Below, piece by piece: positions 47,530-61,201 of a DNA stretch of 64,000 nucleotides (the first letter of the stretch is position 1; each line of letters starts with the position of its first letter). Under the pieces are notes generated by a model. That model made no database searches. It worked only from the letters and a program-made list of their open reading frames with translations, and was not told where the DNA came from. A program made the translations under genes and the position numbers. The DNA lies in the NCBI GenBank assembly GCA_029706075.1, contig JAINUG010000324.1, positions 724,615 to 788,614 on the forward strand, in the 5' to 3' direction. This DNA comes from Aldrovandia affinis. Its lineage: Eukaryota > Chordata > Actinopteri > Notacanthiformes > Halosauridae.

Positions 47530-49998
47530 ACACTTTATTTGTGATGGGGAGCATGCAGTGCTGAGAGAGAATGTGGACAATTCCATTCAATGCCACACAT
47601 TATGGCAGACCTGACAGTGATTGTATAAGATGCACACCCCGCAGAGGGCTTATGTGACATTTTTTCTTTGAAAATATCAGTCACCTTCCCTCCTGTCAAA
47701 AATCTCCCAGAAATCCTTGCCAAGTGCAGGCAATTGTATTAAATGAGACCCGCTTTTCTTGTGTCAATATTTTCGAGAAGACTAAAGAGATAACTGTCAG
47801 AGCAAATTTGTTTGTTAATGCTCACAGTCAAAAACAAGTCACAAATCCGACACTCTGAGAAAATCAGTTTCTCCCAAGGTGTCAAGGAAAATCAGATTGA
47901 CAATCGCAGCTTTGTCCTTGAGAAAGGCTTTTTTTAGTTGGCTTCAATTTGGAGGAAAGGTGAAAATGGTCGGCACGGTTTGACAGCTGTGTGTGTGAAA
48001 ATGAGGCGTTGTAGGGCATTTCACAAAATGTGTACAAATAGTATTCTCCACCCCGTCAGGATAATTCTGCTTCCCTTGACACTGTATATGAACAACAGTC
48101 CAGTCACTCTTTAGGTCCTGAGTTTAGAAGGAAGGTTAATAACAGCAAGTCAAGCAAAGTAATTCTTCATTGCAGTATACATGAAGGTACATTAATGCAA
48201 AGGGGACTCAATCAAGTAATTTGGTGGAACCTGTCTTTCGTTACACATTATTTAACTTTTGGCAGGCAAGGTGTTGTGTGGACACTCCAATATACAACTT
48301 GGTACGGTAGGATCAAATGGCAGAAAAAACAATATTTCATATAAATCCACCACCCTTCATTCTTAAAGACAAATAAATGTCTCACTTGCACTAAGATTAC
48401 TGGCTGGCTGGCTGCGCACTGCTTTAGGGTCAGTTCCCAATCGCTTGCGGCCCCCTGCCGCAGATGAATGGTGCCGAGAGGGAGATAAAAGCAGGGAAAT
48501 TGAGTTCAACGGTGAGCTTGTGCAGTGACTGCGTATCTGGGTAATGTTTGCGGAACATTCCGGCAGCTCAAATAAGAGCTGAGCACACATCATGACCACC
48601 TCTTCAAAGCGGACGTAAAAAGGAAGAACGAATTCCACTCTGTGATTTTCCAGTGTTTCGCATTAAGTGCTTCAGAGGGCTGTGGTTGGCTATAAGTCAC
48701 ATGCACGCTGGGTTTAGGAATAAACAGATTGCCTCCGTGTACGAAAGGGTGGCGAGTGGTGAGGTGTTTAATTTTTTTCTCCAGCGGGCGGTAAAAGATA
48801 GTTTGACACTGGCGCCATGCTCTGCAAGAGGCAGCAGTCCTGTAAATATTATCCAGCTGAGACAAACTAAAGACCAGGGGGCAAAGTAAAGAGAGAAAGA
48901 GAAATGAAGCTGGCATGGTCGTAAATTTTATGGGCCAGGGGGGCAGTTGGCTTAGATCTTGATCTCTTTTAACAGAACTGAAAGGAAAAGGCAATGTGAA
49001 TCTATCAAGCACCAAAAGAAACCTGTTCCCTCTAGTCTATGGGGTGTCAGACGCCAGTCTTGAAGGGCCACAACATCTGCTGGGCTTTGATGTGTTTCAG
49101 CCCTTACTTTAAGTCGACGACTGGCTAAAAAGTTAGTTTCACACACCTTGCTACCACAGTTGTAAATTGGCTGCTGATTGGACAGGAAACCACAAAGCCT
49201 GCCGATACGGCAGCCATCCAGCATTTTTTGGCAGCCCTGCACTCCCGCGTGGTCCAGTGGTTACAACGTCCGACGCTTTGTTCCCATCTTGGGAGAAAAT
49301 GGGACAAATGTAAACAAATTTAAAAAATTAAACAAATTTTTTTTTTTTTTTCAATCAAATTCAAGTTCAACTTTTCTGGATTGCCCAACGTTGGATTGCA
49401 CAGGCCTGTCCCATCGCAGCAACATCCTCTGCAGATCAGGAGGGCGCACACTAGCGACACGCTCGTCCACAGGCACAACAGGCAGAAGCAGACCACAGGT
49501 GCCAAATCGAACCAGAGAAGGTGTCGTTGCGGTGATTATCCTGCTGATTGACACTCTCCCTCCCTGGGTGACACCATGTGGCCAATTATGCACACAGTAG
49601 GCCCCAGTGGGACTGGCACCAGTTGGCACTGGCATGGACTCCTTTCCTAACAGTGGGGCACTGCACTAAGAATAAGTGCCTCAGAGAGATACACTTCCTG
49701 ACACCACCACCCCCCCTTTTCTCAATTCATTTAAGTGACTAGAAATTGCTGTTCAAGTATCGAAACAATGAACATTTACAGTATGATTGAATCTGAGCCC
49801 TCTGCTAAAGCCCTTCCTCTCTTCTTTTCTAAATACATCGTTCTTTGCTAGACTTTTCTAATGAAACACATTACAGAGGCTGATATACGTTTTGCTTGAA
49901 AGCACTTGCTGATTTCTCCAGGGGTGCATACAGTAGAGGTGCTTAGGGAAGACTTCCTCCTCCTGTTTCTTTCCGTTTCTTTTCTGTCTAAAGGCAAA
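47530..49998. other. Intron 1 stretch without exons
   Basis: Unique sequence. A tRNA-Glu-like fragment lies at 49246-49300 and poly-T at about 49338-49351. 49360-49670 has the appearance of an old repeat body that I cannot name. Frames of up to 141 codons show no domain. Confidence 0.45.
49246..49300 (+). mobile_element. tRNA-Glu-like SINE head or tRNA pseudogene fragment
   Basis: tcccgcgtggtccagtggtt followed by acaacgtccgacgctttgtt resembles the first half of tRNA-Glu (TCCC-N-TGGTCTAGTGGTTA). There is no B box or acceptor stem closure, so it is not a functional tRNA. Confidence 0.4.
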
Positions 49999-50213
49999 GA
50001 AGTCAGGGGTGTCCAATCTTATCCAAGACGGGCCGGTGTGGGCGCAGGCTTTTGTTCTAGCCCAGCACTACAACAGCTGATTGAACTAACCAATGAATCA
50101 CGGTCTTCAATAAAGGCCTCGATTAGTTGAATCAGGTGTTTTAGTGCTGGGCTAGAACAAAAACCTGAGCCCACACCGGCCCATTTCTGATAAGATTGGG
50201 CACCCCTGACTTC
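49999..50213. mobile_element. Foldback MITE (gaagtcaggggtg ends)
   Basis: Inverted ends gaagtcaggggtg at 49999-50011 and cacccctgacttc at 50201-50213. The arms continue with gtccaatcttatcc, gggccggtgtgggc and ttttgttctagcccagcact against their complements. About 215 bp, little loop, strong hairpin. Confidence 0.85.
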
Positions 50214-50437
50214 CCTGCCCTGATCAATCGTAACCGAAAATCACAGATCCTAAGCACGCCACACAATCTCAAAGGCTCTCTTTGCTATCCCCGGCACATA
50301 ATGTTTCAACATCAGATGTTGTAATATAAGCAGCGGAGGCCTGCGTAACATGACAAGACAAAGGAAAGCCATTAGAGAGTAGCTCCGTCTCCACGGCGGT
50401 GCTTTTAGCATCAGACAGGGATGCATTTTGTTAGTGC

Positions 50438-50930
50438 CGGTGGCGGCTGCTCAGGGCAGGCAAGGGAGGTCAGGCCTCCTCTAAAAGATTAAGTTGAAAA
50501 GGTTTTTGAAAAATTCCGGATTTTTTTACTTTGTTGCATAATTAACGATGCGTAAATTGCTTACTGGGGTCATTTTGACTTGAAATACTAATAGCGCCAT
50601 CTATCAAACATCCTAAAAGTCTCCCTCTAAGTTCAACCTGTGGAAGACTGCCTTCCCATTTAAACCTATTAGAAAAATGTATTTCAGTAGAAGTCAATGG
50701 GATGAGGTTCCTGGCTCTGATAGGACAATAGCAATTTTCTGACGAGAATTTATCCATGCTCAGAAACCTGGCTTCACGTCTACTTGTACAGAGCTCAGAC
50801 TACAGGGGCGGTAAGACAGGGCCTTACGATGACCAATGTCATTGAAGCCCAAGTTCAGACACCTTATAGACAGACAATCGTCCCTTTCTGATGAATACAA
50901 CTGTACTGCCATCAGTTAACCCGTTTGCTA
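50438..50930. repeat. Possible hAT-like repeat start
   Basis: ggtggcggctgctcagggca resembles the 'cagtggcggctg' end of a common fish hAT element. The other end was not found, so its extent is uncertain. Confidence 0.35.
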
Positions 50931-51004
50931 AGCATTGTAGTAAGTTGAGAAGCTAAGCATTGTAGTGAGTTGAGAACCTAAGCATTGTAGTGAGTTGAGA
51001 AGCT
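50927..51004. repeat. 25-bp minisatellite, three units
   Basis: Unit gctaagcattgtagtgagtt-gagaa three times with one or two changes per unit. Confidence 0.9.
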
Positions 51005-51189
51005 TGTTGGATGCTGATATAGAATGTGAGAATAGTTTATCTGGAGAGTTGAGTTCAAATATTTTAGTCTCGTTAAACTGGAAGATCGACAATCTGGTGT
51101 GTGTGTGTTGGGTAGGGTTTGGATTATTATTATTATTTTTTACAACTACATTTTTATTAATCAGAGGGTTACTAAACCCTGCTATGGGT

Positions 51190-51410
51190 TCACAGCAAGA
51201 AGGTCTTCGAAAGGCCGGGGGCCTTTCTTAGTTTGCAATGTTTCTTCCCACAGTCCAAAGACATGCACGTTAGGCTAATTGGAGAGTCTAAATTGCCCTT
51301 TACAGTGAAGTCTTGGATTACCTGTCCAGGGTGAGGATGCTGGGATAGGCTCCAGCCCCCCCGCGACCCTGACCAGGAATAAGCGGCTTAGACAATGGAT
51401 GGATGGATGG
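51190..51410 (+). mobile_element. Truncated tRNA-type SINE (family of 2028-2390)
   Basis: Contains cacagcaagaaggtctt, ggccgggggcctttct, cccacagtccaaagacatgc, gggataggctccagcccccc, gaccctgaccaggaataagc and ends in ggatggatgg. The tRNA head and parts of the body are deleted. Confidence 0.82.
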
Positions 51411-52639
51411 AACATCGATCTTTACAGTAGTCCTGGTATGAGAGGAGATAGCATGGCTCGGGTAACATTAGTATGATCGCTAGGCAACTGTACTCTTGGC
51501 CCTGTTGGCTGTTCAGGGGCTTGTTTCACAAAAGCGATATGAAAACATTTTCACTCTTGGATCGCAAATTATTGTTAAAACACGTTTCAGTTCATTTAGG
51601 CACTGGTGATTCTAATAAATTTGCTACCACTTCAGGGTTATTACCAACCCACCTCCCCACCAATCTGGTGTTTATGTTGCTTGTGCGGCAATATTATATT
51701 TGATGCTATATATATTATACTATTATTATTGTTCATTTTTGTGGGTATTGTTATTTTTATGTCTTGTCTCATGTCTCATGTCTTAATATGTATCAGTAAA
51801 TGTGTGCATTACGGAACAATAATAATAGTTGAAAGTTTATCCTTAAGCAAGTTCTGGCCGTGCTTCTCTATAATGTTCAATATTTATAGCCTACCAGGCT
51901 TTTGCTCGTTATAATTTATGTCCAACCTCATTATGCCATATAGCCTAATGAAGAAATATGACTGCATTTCCTTTGGAATTTATATGGATTGCCATTATTG
52001 ACAACTACATTGTTTTGTTTATATAACATAAAATATGTTCACCTGCTGGGACATGCCATTAAAATATGACTTGCCACTCGTTGCCATTAAAATAAAGCAA
52101 GGTGGGGGAATGACAATTATTGCCCGGCGGCAAATTTCTCTCACAAGAACTTTGCAAGATGCGTTTGTGGAAAGAAATTGTGATTTCTCCGTGAGACACT
52201 TTAAAAAGAGAGAGGCAATATGATATGAGGATATGAACTCGCACTCTCCCACCCAACCTCATCAGGTTTACACCAGTCCCCACTGGTTTGTACCTACTGT
52301 GTGGCCTGATAGACGACTCCTGTGGTTGCGTGACTGTTAAGGATTCTTCCTCCCTGAATTGCTTGAGCACCCAAAAATGGGTAAGTGGGTCACATCGGGT
52401 AGAAGGAATGGCTGCACATCTTTCATCTGTAACACCTTTCAACACAGTTGGAGATGAAAGGAAAAGTAAAGTAAAATGTGAACCCATTATCCCTTCCTTT
52501 CCACCCCAATTAAAAAAATAAACTGAAATCTGGGATCGTTCATATATAATGTACTACCAATTTGACTCAAAAAATATCTATTTATATCTATGAACTTCTA
52601 TGACTCAGACTGGGCTGTGACTTAATAGATTTTTTAGGT

Positions 52640-52725
52640 CGAGCACTGTTGTTCTAGCCTTTTTAAATGCACTTCCTTATAAGTCTCTCTGTATAAGATG
52701 TGTCTGCTAAATACCTAAATGTAAT
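52640..52725 (+). repeat. Decayed L2/SINE tail
   Basis: tataagtctctctgtataag followed by atgtgtctgctaaatacc and aaatgtaa. Confidence 0.55.
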
Positions 52726-54141
52726 CCATTGGTTATTCTAGGCTATCCGTTTTTTTACCTACATTCCAGCCGATAAAAATGTCAGTGTGGGTAAAAGGGG
52801 TAAAAGGGTAAAATCCAACTACCGAGCAAATTAAAAACTTTTTTTTGTGGAATGTGTAATGTTGCTCTTGCTGCATATATTATTTTCACATGCATATGTA
52901 TTACTGGGATGGAATGCACTGAATCTAGGAGGGGATTTTGTAAATGGTACCCGTAAAGCTTAAATTTAAGCTTGTGCTAAGTGCAGTACTTCCATGGACA
53001 TTTTAAGACCCTGGGATAGCGGGCATTAAAGTTGACGCCTGCTTTTTAGGTGAAATATATTTTTGAGCAAAATTCGATACCGCAAAGTAACCAAATGAAT
53101 TATTTACATTTGTAATTAGAAGGTTGCTCATCTGAATATGCTCTTTAAAAGCAGGTTTAATTCTGCGGAATGACTGCGTCAGAGAAAGAGAAAATTGTAC
53201 TGTAGACTGCCATGCGTGTGCACTGATATCTAATAAACATTCTGTTTGGATGCCAACATCATGTGTGGATCAAAAACCAGCATGAGTAATACGCTCAGCA
53301 CAACATGGATTTATATTATCCTTATTCATTCAGTGATTTATTCGGTGACACCTTGTGATCATTTGTTAGAGGACGCACATTACTATGTAGGAAATAGGCA
53401 TAGAAGGCAGCATTGTAGATTGTGTGTAGATTGTGTGTGACTGTACTGACCAGATCTGATATATCCAGATATTGGCCTGGACTCAATCAACATTTGTCCT
53501 TCATTTTGACTTACAAACAAACGCAAGTGTTCTTTTTTTTCCATCACAAACATAACTTGGCGAGTCAATTTTGCTGAACTTGCCAAACTGTGTTTGTGAG
53601 GAAAGAAATTGACTTGGTTTTAATTGTAGGTCAAAGTTAAGAGCAAACATCGGTTGAATACAGGGTGGTTGAATGGTTTTTGTCTATACATTCGTTTTTA
53701 TGTTATTACACGTAGCTGTTACTGTAATATATGCTTTTGGCACGTCAATGAAAAAACAGGATCTATTTGTTCGATTGCGCCCCCCAAAATATCCTTCCAT
53801 CTTTTTGCAATTTATTTATTATTTATTCAAGTTATGCAAGTTATTATTCGCTGTGCTTTTTGCTATTCGGAGCAAATATATGTTATGCCTGATTGCATAC
53901 CATACTTTGCTTTTATATATTGTCAATGTAATACATACCTTTTATCAATTTACTTAGGTTCTCCCACATCCTGTCGTCATAGCAGGTAAGGGGCAGGCTA
54001 TGTCATGTGTAAGGGTTTGTGTACTTCCCCTTGGTAACTGCAACAGTTTTAATTTTTATGTTGATTTCAGAATGACCTGCTCTGTATCTACTCTTAATAA
54101 ATTGGTTGGCAACTTCATGCTGACTCCAACAGCATTGAACA

Positions 54142-54167
54142 AATTATTATTATTATTATTATTATTT
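54142..54167. repeat. (ATT)n microsatellite
   Basis: About eight att units. Confidence 0.9.
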
Positions 54168-55092
54168 GCATCATGCCAATTAGCAGTAAATCTGGCCTTG
54201 GCTGCCACAGGTTTCTTAGTTTCTTTTTCCTTAAAAATGTTTTGTTAACATTAAATTGCCTAATGTACAGCATAGCCAGGAGGAACATGAACACGAGGAT
54301 CCAAGTTTTTCTCAAGACTTTGAATGCACCGAACTGCAACACCAATTTAGTGGTCCCTACAGCGCAAGCACTCAGAAAGACATTCAGGGATGAGTGCAGA
54401 AACCCCGGGTTCAGACTATGTGCCGAACAGTACACGCACACCACTGTGCCACGCGGTAAAGTGATAAAAGCTCCTCCAGGAGGGGATTGTGGTCGCTGTC
54501 TCCCACCTCGCAGGGCCTGGAAAGTTATGACTTGATCCGTGAACAATCGCGTCAAAAAAACAGCACGGGGCGAAATTTGGGCATTACGGCGGAACGGAGC
54601 GCAGCGCAGGGACAGCCTTGGAAAAAGCGGGCCCCTAGGGCCCCCCAAGCGTCTTTCTCTGGCCCGTCATGGCTGTCAGACACAGCATGGTGCACTTGGG
54701 ATGCAGTCGGAATCAAAGCCCTCCCCTCCTTCACAGAGCCCCTGCCCCCCGTGTGACATCCAGAGCTTTTCAATTGAGCCGTCAGTGTGTCAAGCTCCGC
54801 GCCTCTGATGGCAGGCATGGCGGAGAGGGCACCCCGCCCCCCCCCCCTCCCGACTCTCCCTGTCTCCTCTCCACGAGGTTCAATATCACATGTGCATTTC
54901 TCTCAGTTATGCCGTTCCGTGGTCCCGGCCCCCAGATGCTGCTACTCTCCCCACAGTCTGTCTGATTGTATTTTGCTCTTCTTCTCATTGCTATTTTTCA
55001 TCATCCTCGTGCAAGGTGACCTTGAGTTTCTTGAAACTCAAACAAAATGCATTGTTATAAATATTTCCTTGGTCACCTGGTGTTATCTAAGT

Positions 55093-55285
55093 CAGTGGCT
55101 CTCAAACCTCTCCTCGGGGACCCCCAGCCAGTCCATGTATTTGTTAAATTCCACCACCAGCACACCTGACTCAACTAATCAATACTCGTTAAGTAGTAAT
55201 GAGTTGAATCAGGTGTGCTGGTGGTGGAATTTAACAAATCCATGGACTGGCTGGGGGTCGCCGAGAAGACGTTTGAGAACCACTG
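55093..55285. mobile_element. 193-bp foldback MITE (sister of 47146-47339)
   Basis: Starts cagtggctctcaaacctc and ends gtttgagaaccactg. The arms share ggggacccccagcc-gtcca, gttaaattccacca-cagca and cacctga-tcaac with their complements. It lies 230 bp upstream of exon 2. No intact 8-bp duplication was seen. Confidence 0.87.
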
Positions 55286-55444
55286 ACCGAGGGGGCCTGG
55301 GACCACAGGCGGAGCCTTTTTTCCACTTATCATAATTATTTGGGGCATTTGGGGGTGTTGTGGGGGTGGGGTTTATTTTTTCATTTGGAGAGGCCACTTG
55401 TGATTCTTCATCATTATAACGGTGTGTGTTACACTGGAACCTGA

Positions 55445-55720
<276 letters not shown>

Positions 55721-56719
55721 TGATCCATTCCCCGCCTCCAACCTCCAAAAACAAAAGAATAAATACATTTTAATTGTCTAAATGGCAAATATTTCACTCA
55801 TCTTGCAACATAATTTAAAATACACTGCTGAATTATCTGAGGGCTTTTGGGACAGTGTTTTGGTTCATTTGGAGAGAAGTTTTTTTGGGGGCTCGCACAT
55901 TAACCCACAGACCCGGATAAATGTGCAATTTTGTGCCCCACCATTTGTGATTTGTGTCAGCAGATCCTCTCTCACTGACTTCCACTTCATCTCCTTGTGA
56001 TCAACTGCATTTATATGTATATGTATTTCATACTTGACCCACATTGCTGACAGTTACCAGCTTGGTAACTGTCTCCATGGTTCTGTCACTGAAAGAAACT
56101 GCCTGCTTTGCATACAAAGTAAAGACAATTATATTCGTAGTTCTAAAGCAGTGGTGTCTCCCCTTTGGTAGATCATGGTGAGCCTCTAGAAATTACTTTA
56201 CAATCACATTTTTTTGAGACGGCTGAACACAATTTCTGCAAAAACAATGCTTGCAGTAGAGCGCATTCATTCATAACTGTGAGTCAGAGTCCTTGTGCAC
56301 AGACAGAAATAAACTACTTAAGTATGACAATAAAATCAGAGCTCGGGACTGTCAAAGACTGAAGCCAACACATCTTGCTGAGCAACACCATACTACCAGC
56401 TCTGGGGTGGGTTTCCCAAAAATGCTGAATGTTAGAGATTAACGTAGGAAAAGTATGTGCTACTTCTACGTGGCTTTCCTACGTGGCTTTACTGAAAGCC
56501 ATCGTTAGCTGCTATTTTATGTGTGAGTTTAACATGCCTCTGAGTTAACGCCGCCCCAGCAACAGCCGAAAGCAAAGCAAGTCGATAATCGAACAATCGA
56601 TTGACAAATCTCGAATGCAACATCTAGTTTGTTTTTTGGGACACTGGCATGATGCAAAGTAATTACAAATGAGTAGAAATAGTTACAATTATAACAGTAC
56701 ATTTTGAAGAATACAATTC

Positions 56720-56937
56720 TTACATTACATTACATTACATTACATTACAGGCATTTAGCAACTTACAGTTTTTTTTAAACATTTCTTTACAATCCATTTA
56801 TTGCTGGATATTAACTGAAGCAATTCAGGTTAAGTACCTTGCTCAAGGGTACAACGGCAGTGTCCCACCTGGGGATTGAACCTGCAACCATAATGTTCCA
56901 AGCCCAGTTCCCTAACCATTATACCACACTGCCTGCC
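56720..56937 (-). mobile_element. V-SINE (HE1/DANA-like)
   Basis: On the minus strand: ggcagtgtggtataatggtt (A-box region), a B-box-like ggttcaatcccc-type region, then the conserved V-SINE core gtacccttgagcaaggtact-taacctgaattgcttcag and a (TGTAA)n tail seen as ttacattacattac at 56720-56748. Close relative at 63599-63817. Confidence 0.87.
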
Positions 56938-57849
56938 CAATTCTTCAAAAATGCCCAGAAATTAACATTTAATCCTAAAGTAAGAGGAAATGGCAGAACC
57001 TACAAGAAAGAGAAAACAACACTTCCCCCAAAGACAAAGTTCTACTTCTTCTTTTATATGACATAGCACAACAAAAACAAATGTTATTCTCAAAGCCTCG
57101 GGGCCGTCTCTCCAACCCTGAGAAAAAAACGAAATGGGACAACATCGCAAGCAAAATAACCGCTTGCAGTGAGCAGCTAAGGACTGGGATGGATGTCAGA
57201 AAAATGGCAAGACCAAGGGGGGCTAAATTACACCGTGAACAATTATCTGATGCAGGAACCACAAAAAAACTAAACATCTTAGAATTCATTTTCCTCTCAT
57301 ATCTGGACAAGAGGTGTCATTGTATAGTAATAAAAAAAACATACAGTATGGCATGTGACGCCTGGGTCCTGTTTTTAGAAACAACACTGTAGAATTTGAT
57401 AGCTTTTAGATTTAGATTAGTATTTGCATCCAGCTTTTGGGGGAAGTGAACCCCTTGGGGCAGCACATACAATGAGTGGGTTTAAGTACGGCATAGCCGA
57501 CACAGATGGCATCTTTGGTTTACAAATACAGATGTTTGTAAAAATTAAATCATTATCCTCTTGCATTTGTATTGCGGCTGAATCTTATAATCACTTAAGT
57601 GTTGAAATAAGTGGAGGCTATACAATGTTGATTTGGCTAACCATGTGATGATATACGCTACACAACACATCATATTATAGGCTAATAAATAGCCTAATAT
57701 GACATGATGTATGTAAATAAAACACTCCAAATAAATTTCATAGACTAAATAAATCCACGCATGTCCCTAAATGTCCACATTTCCAGAATGCAGTGACTTG
57801 CATGTGCAGTGACCAAGTTCACACACGTCACCCCTCTACTCTCCTCTCT

Positions 57850-58170
57850 GCACTGACTCCCCAAAGCAGCATGCAATAAATTCTAATCCCTGGTGCTAGC
57901 TTATCAAGCGGCTAGAGGAACTGCTCCCCCTTATCTCCAGACACTCCCTACACCCCAGCCAGACCCCTCCGCTCCGCCTCCTCTGGCAAACTGACTGTCC
58001 CATCCCTCCGGGGGCCTGACAGCCGCTCCTCGCGGGTTTTGCCTCTTCTCTGTCCTGACCCCTCGGTGATGGAATGATCTTCCACACTCAATCTTCCGCT
58101 GGAGACTCAAGATCCACCTTTTCAGACACTTGCGTCTGCTAAATGCTTAAAATGTAAATGTAAATGTAAA
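57850..58170 (+). mobile_element. L2-type LINE 3' end
   Basis: A degraded reverse-transcriptase C-terminus (ending like ...WNDLPHSI-RLKIHLF across frames) is followed by acttgcgtctgctaaatgct and aaaatgtaaatgtaaatgta. 5'-truncated. Confidence 0.65.
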
Positions 58171-58969
58171 CATAAGGGGGTTGAGCTTTTAATTAAAAAT
58201 AAGTAGATATATCTCAATGTACTGGGGAATATCGCTAAATTCCCAACAAAAAATATTCTGCTCACTGCGGGAGACTTTCATAAATGCAGAAAAATTCTGC
58301 AGGAGTTGGCAGCTGTAGGGTTTTACAGAATATACAGGACATTGTGCAGTGATGGTTAGAGCTTTTAGTGCTCCAAAAGAAAGAATTCCCGGTAAATTCC
58401 ATATGCGTCATTTGTTCATTTTGACAAACCTTACTGTTTTTCATTCCACGTGAACGTCATTGTCCTCATTTAGTTTTTCATGCACTTTAGTTTCAATGAA
58501 ATTATATCTCAACAACTGTTGTACTGTGTACTGTCAGTAAACAGTGTGTGTCACGTGTACTGTTGCATTTGTCCCAGATTTCTATTGCAAATGAGATTCT
58601 AATCTCAATTAGACCTCGTGGTTTAAAAATGTGATAACGATGGAAGCACTAAGTGATGATTCAGCATGTTAAACCAGCAACCACTCATTTAAATCCAGTC
58701 CTTGATGCATTACATTCAAATGAAAGTGCATTAAAATGGTTTTTTAAATATTTTATTCTTTGTTTATCCAAAGAAATGTGTAAACCATGTTGCAGGATTC
58801 AAAACCAGTCTACACAAAAATATTAAGGGCAACTAGATGAACACTTAAAGATACTAAATATTAGTGGAATGAATTGGCTGTGTAATACTCAAACCGTTCA
58901 CTACCATTTCCATGGAAACTGCGGTATATAGCATGTACACTGCAGCAATGTATCCCTGTATATGATTAG

Positions 58970-60977
<2,008 letters not shown>

Positions 60978-61201
60978 GACTACCGGCTGAACGTGTTTCT
61001 ACGGCAACAGTGGAACGACCCACGGCTGGCCTACAGCGAGTACCCCGACAACAGCCTGGACCTGGACCCGTCCATGCTGGACTCCATTTGGAAGCCTGAC
61101 TTGTTCTTCGCCAACGAGAAAGGCGCCAACTTTCACGAGGTCACCACCGACAACAAGCTGCTGCGCATCTTCCAGAACGGCAATGTCCTCTACAGCATCA
61201 G
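60978..61201 (+). CDS. glra4: Glycine receptor alpha, coding exon 4 (ligand-binding loops D and A)
   Basis: Acceptor ctctctcgcag at 60977; donor AG|gtccgt at 61202, unusual at +3 to +5. The 224-nt length equals the family exon 4. It encodes residues 91-164, from [12 protein letters not shown] to NGNVLYSI. Visible functional residues, in human mature alpha1 numbering: F63 and R65 of the glycine/strychnine site (F97, R99 here), W68, the zinc-potentiation Asp D80 (D114), loop A around [14 protein letters not shown], zinc-site H109 (H143) with Asn instead of His at 107 (N141, as in alpha2/alpha3), and S129 (S163). Position 81 is Asn (PDNSLDLDP) where relatives have Asp. [10 protein letters not shown] and [12 protein letters not shown] recall GLRA4. 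A frame opens upstream from 60933, but those codons are intronic. Confidence 0.97.

Larger units (their letters stand above)
51411..55092. other. Last part of intron 1 without exons
   Basis: AT-rich unique sequence, a decayed L2 tail near 52680-52725, (ATT)n at 54142-54167, and a GC-rich block at 54.4-54.9 kb open in several frames on both strands (177 codons minus at 54115-54648; 182 codons plus at 54787-55335). None shows a recognisable domain, and no such exon is known in the receptor gene. Confidence 0.45.

Noticed and set aside
49246..49300. tRNA-Glu gene
   Set aside because: Only the 5' half resembles tRNA-Glu; no TpsiC arm or acceptor pairing.
54115..55335. 177-codon minus and 182-codon plus frames
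   Set aside because: They overlap each other on opposite strands, and the plus frame runs through a foldback element. No known domain.
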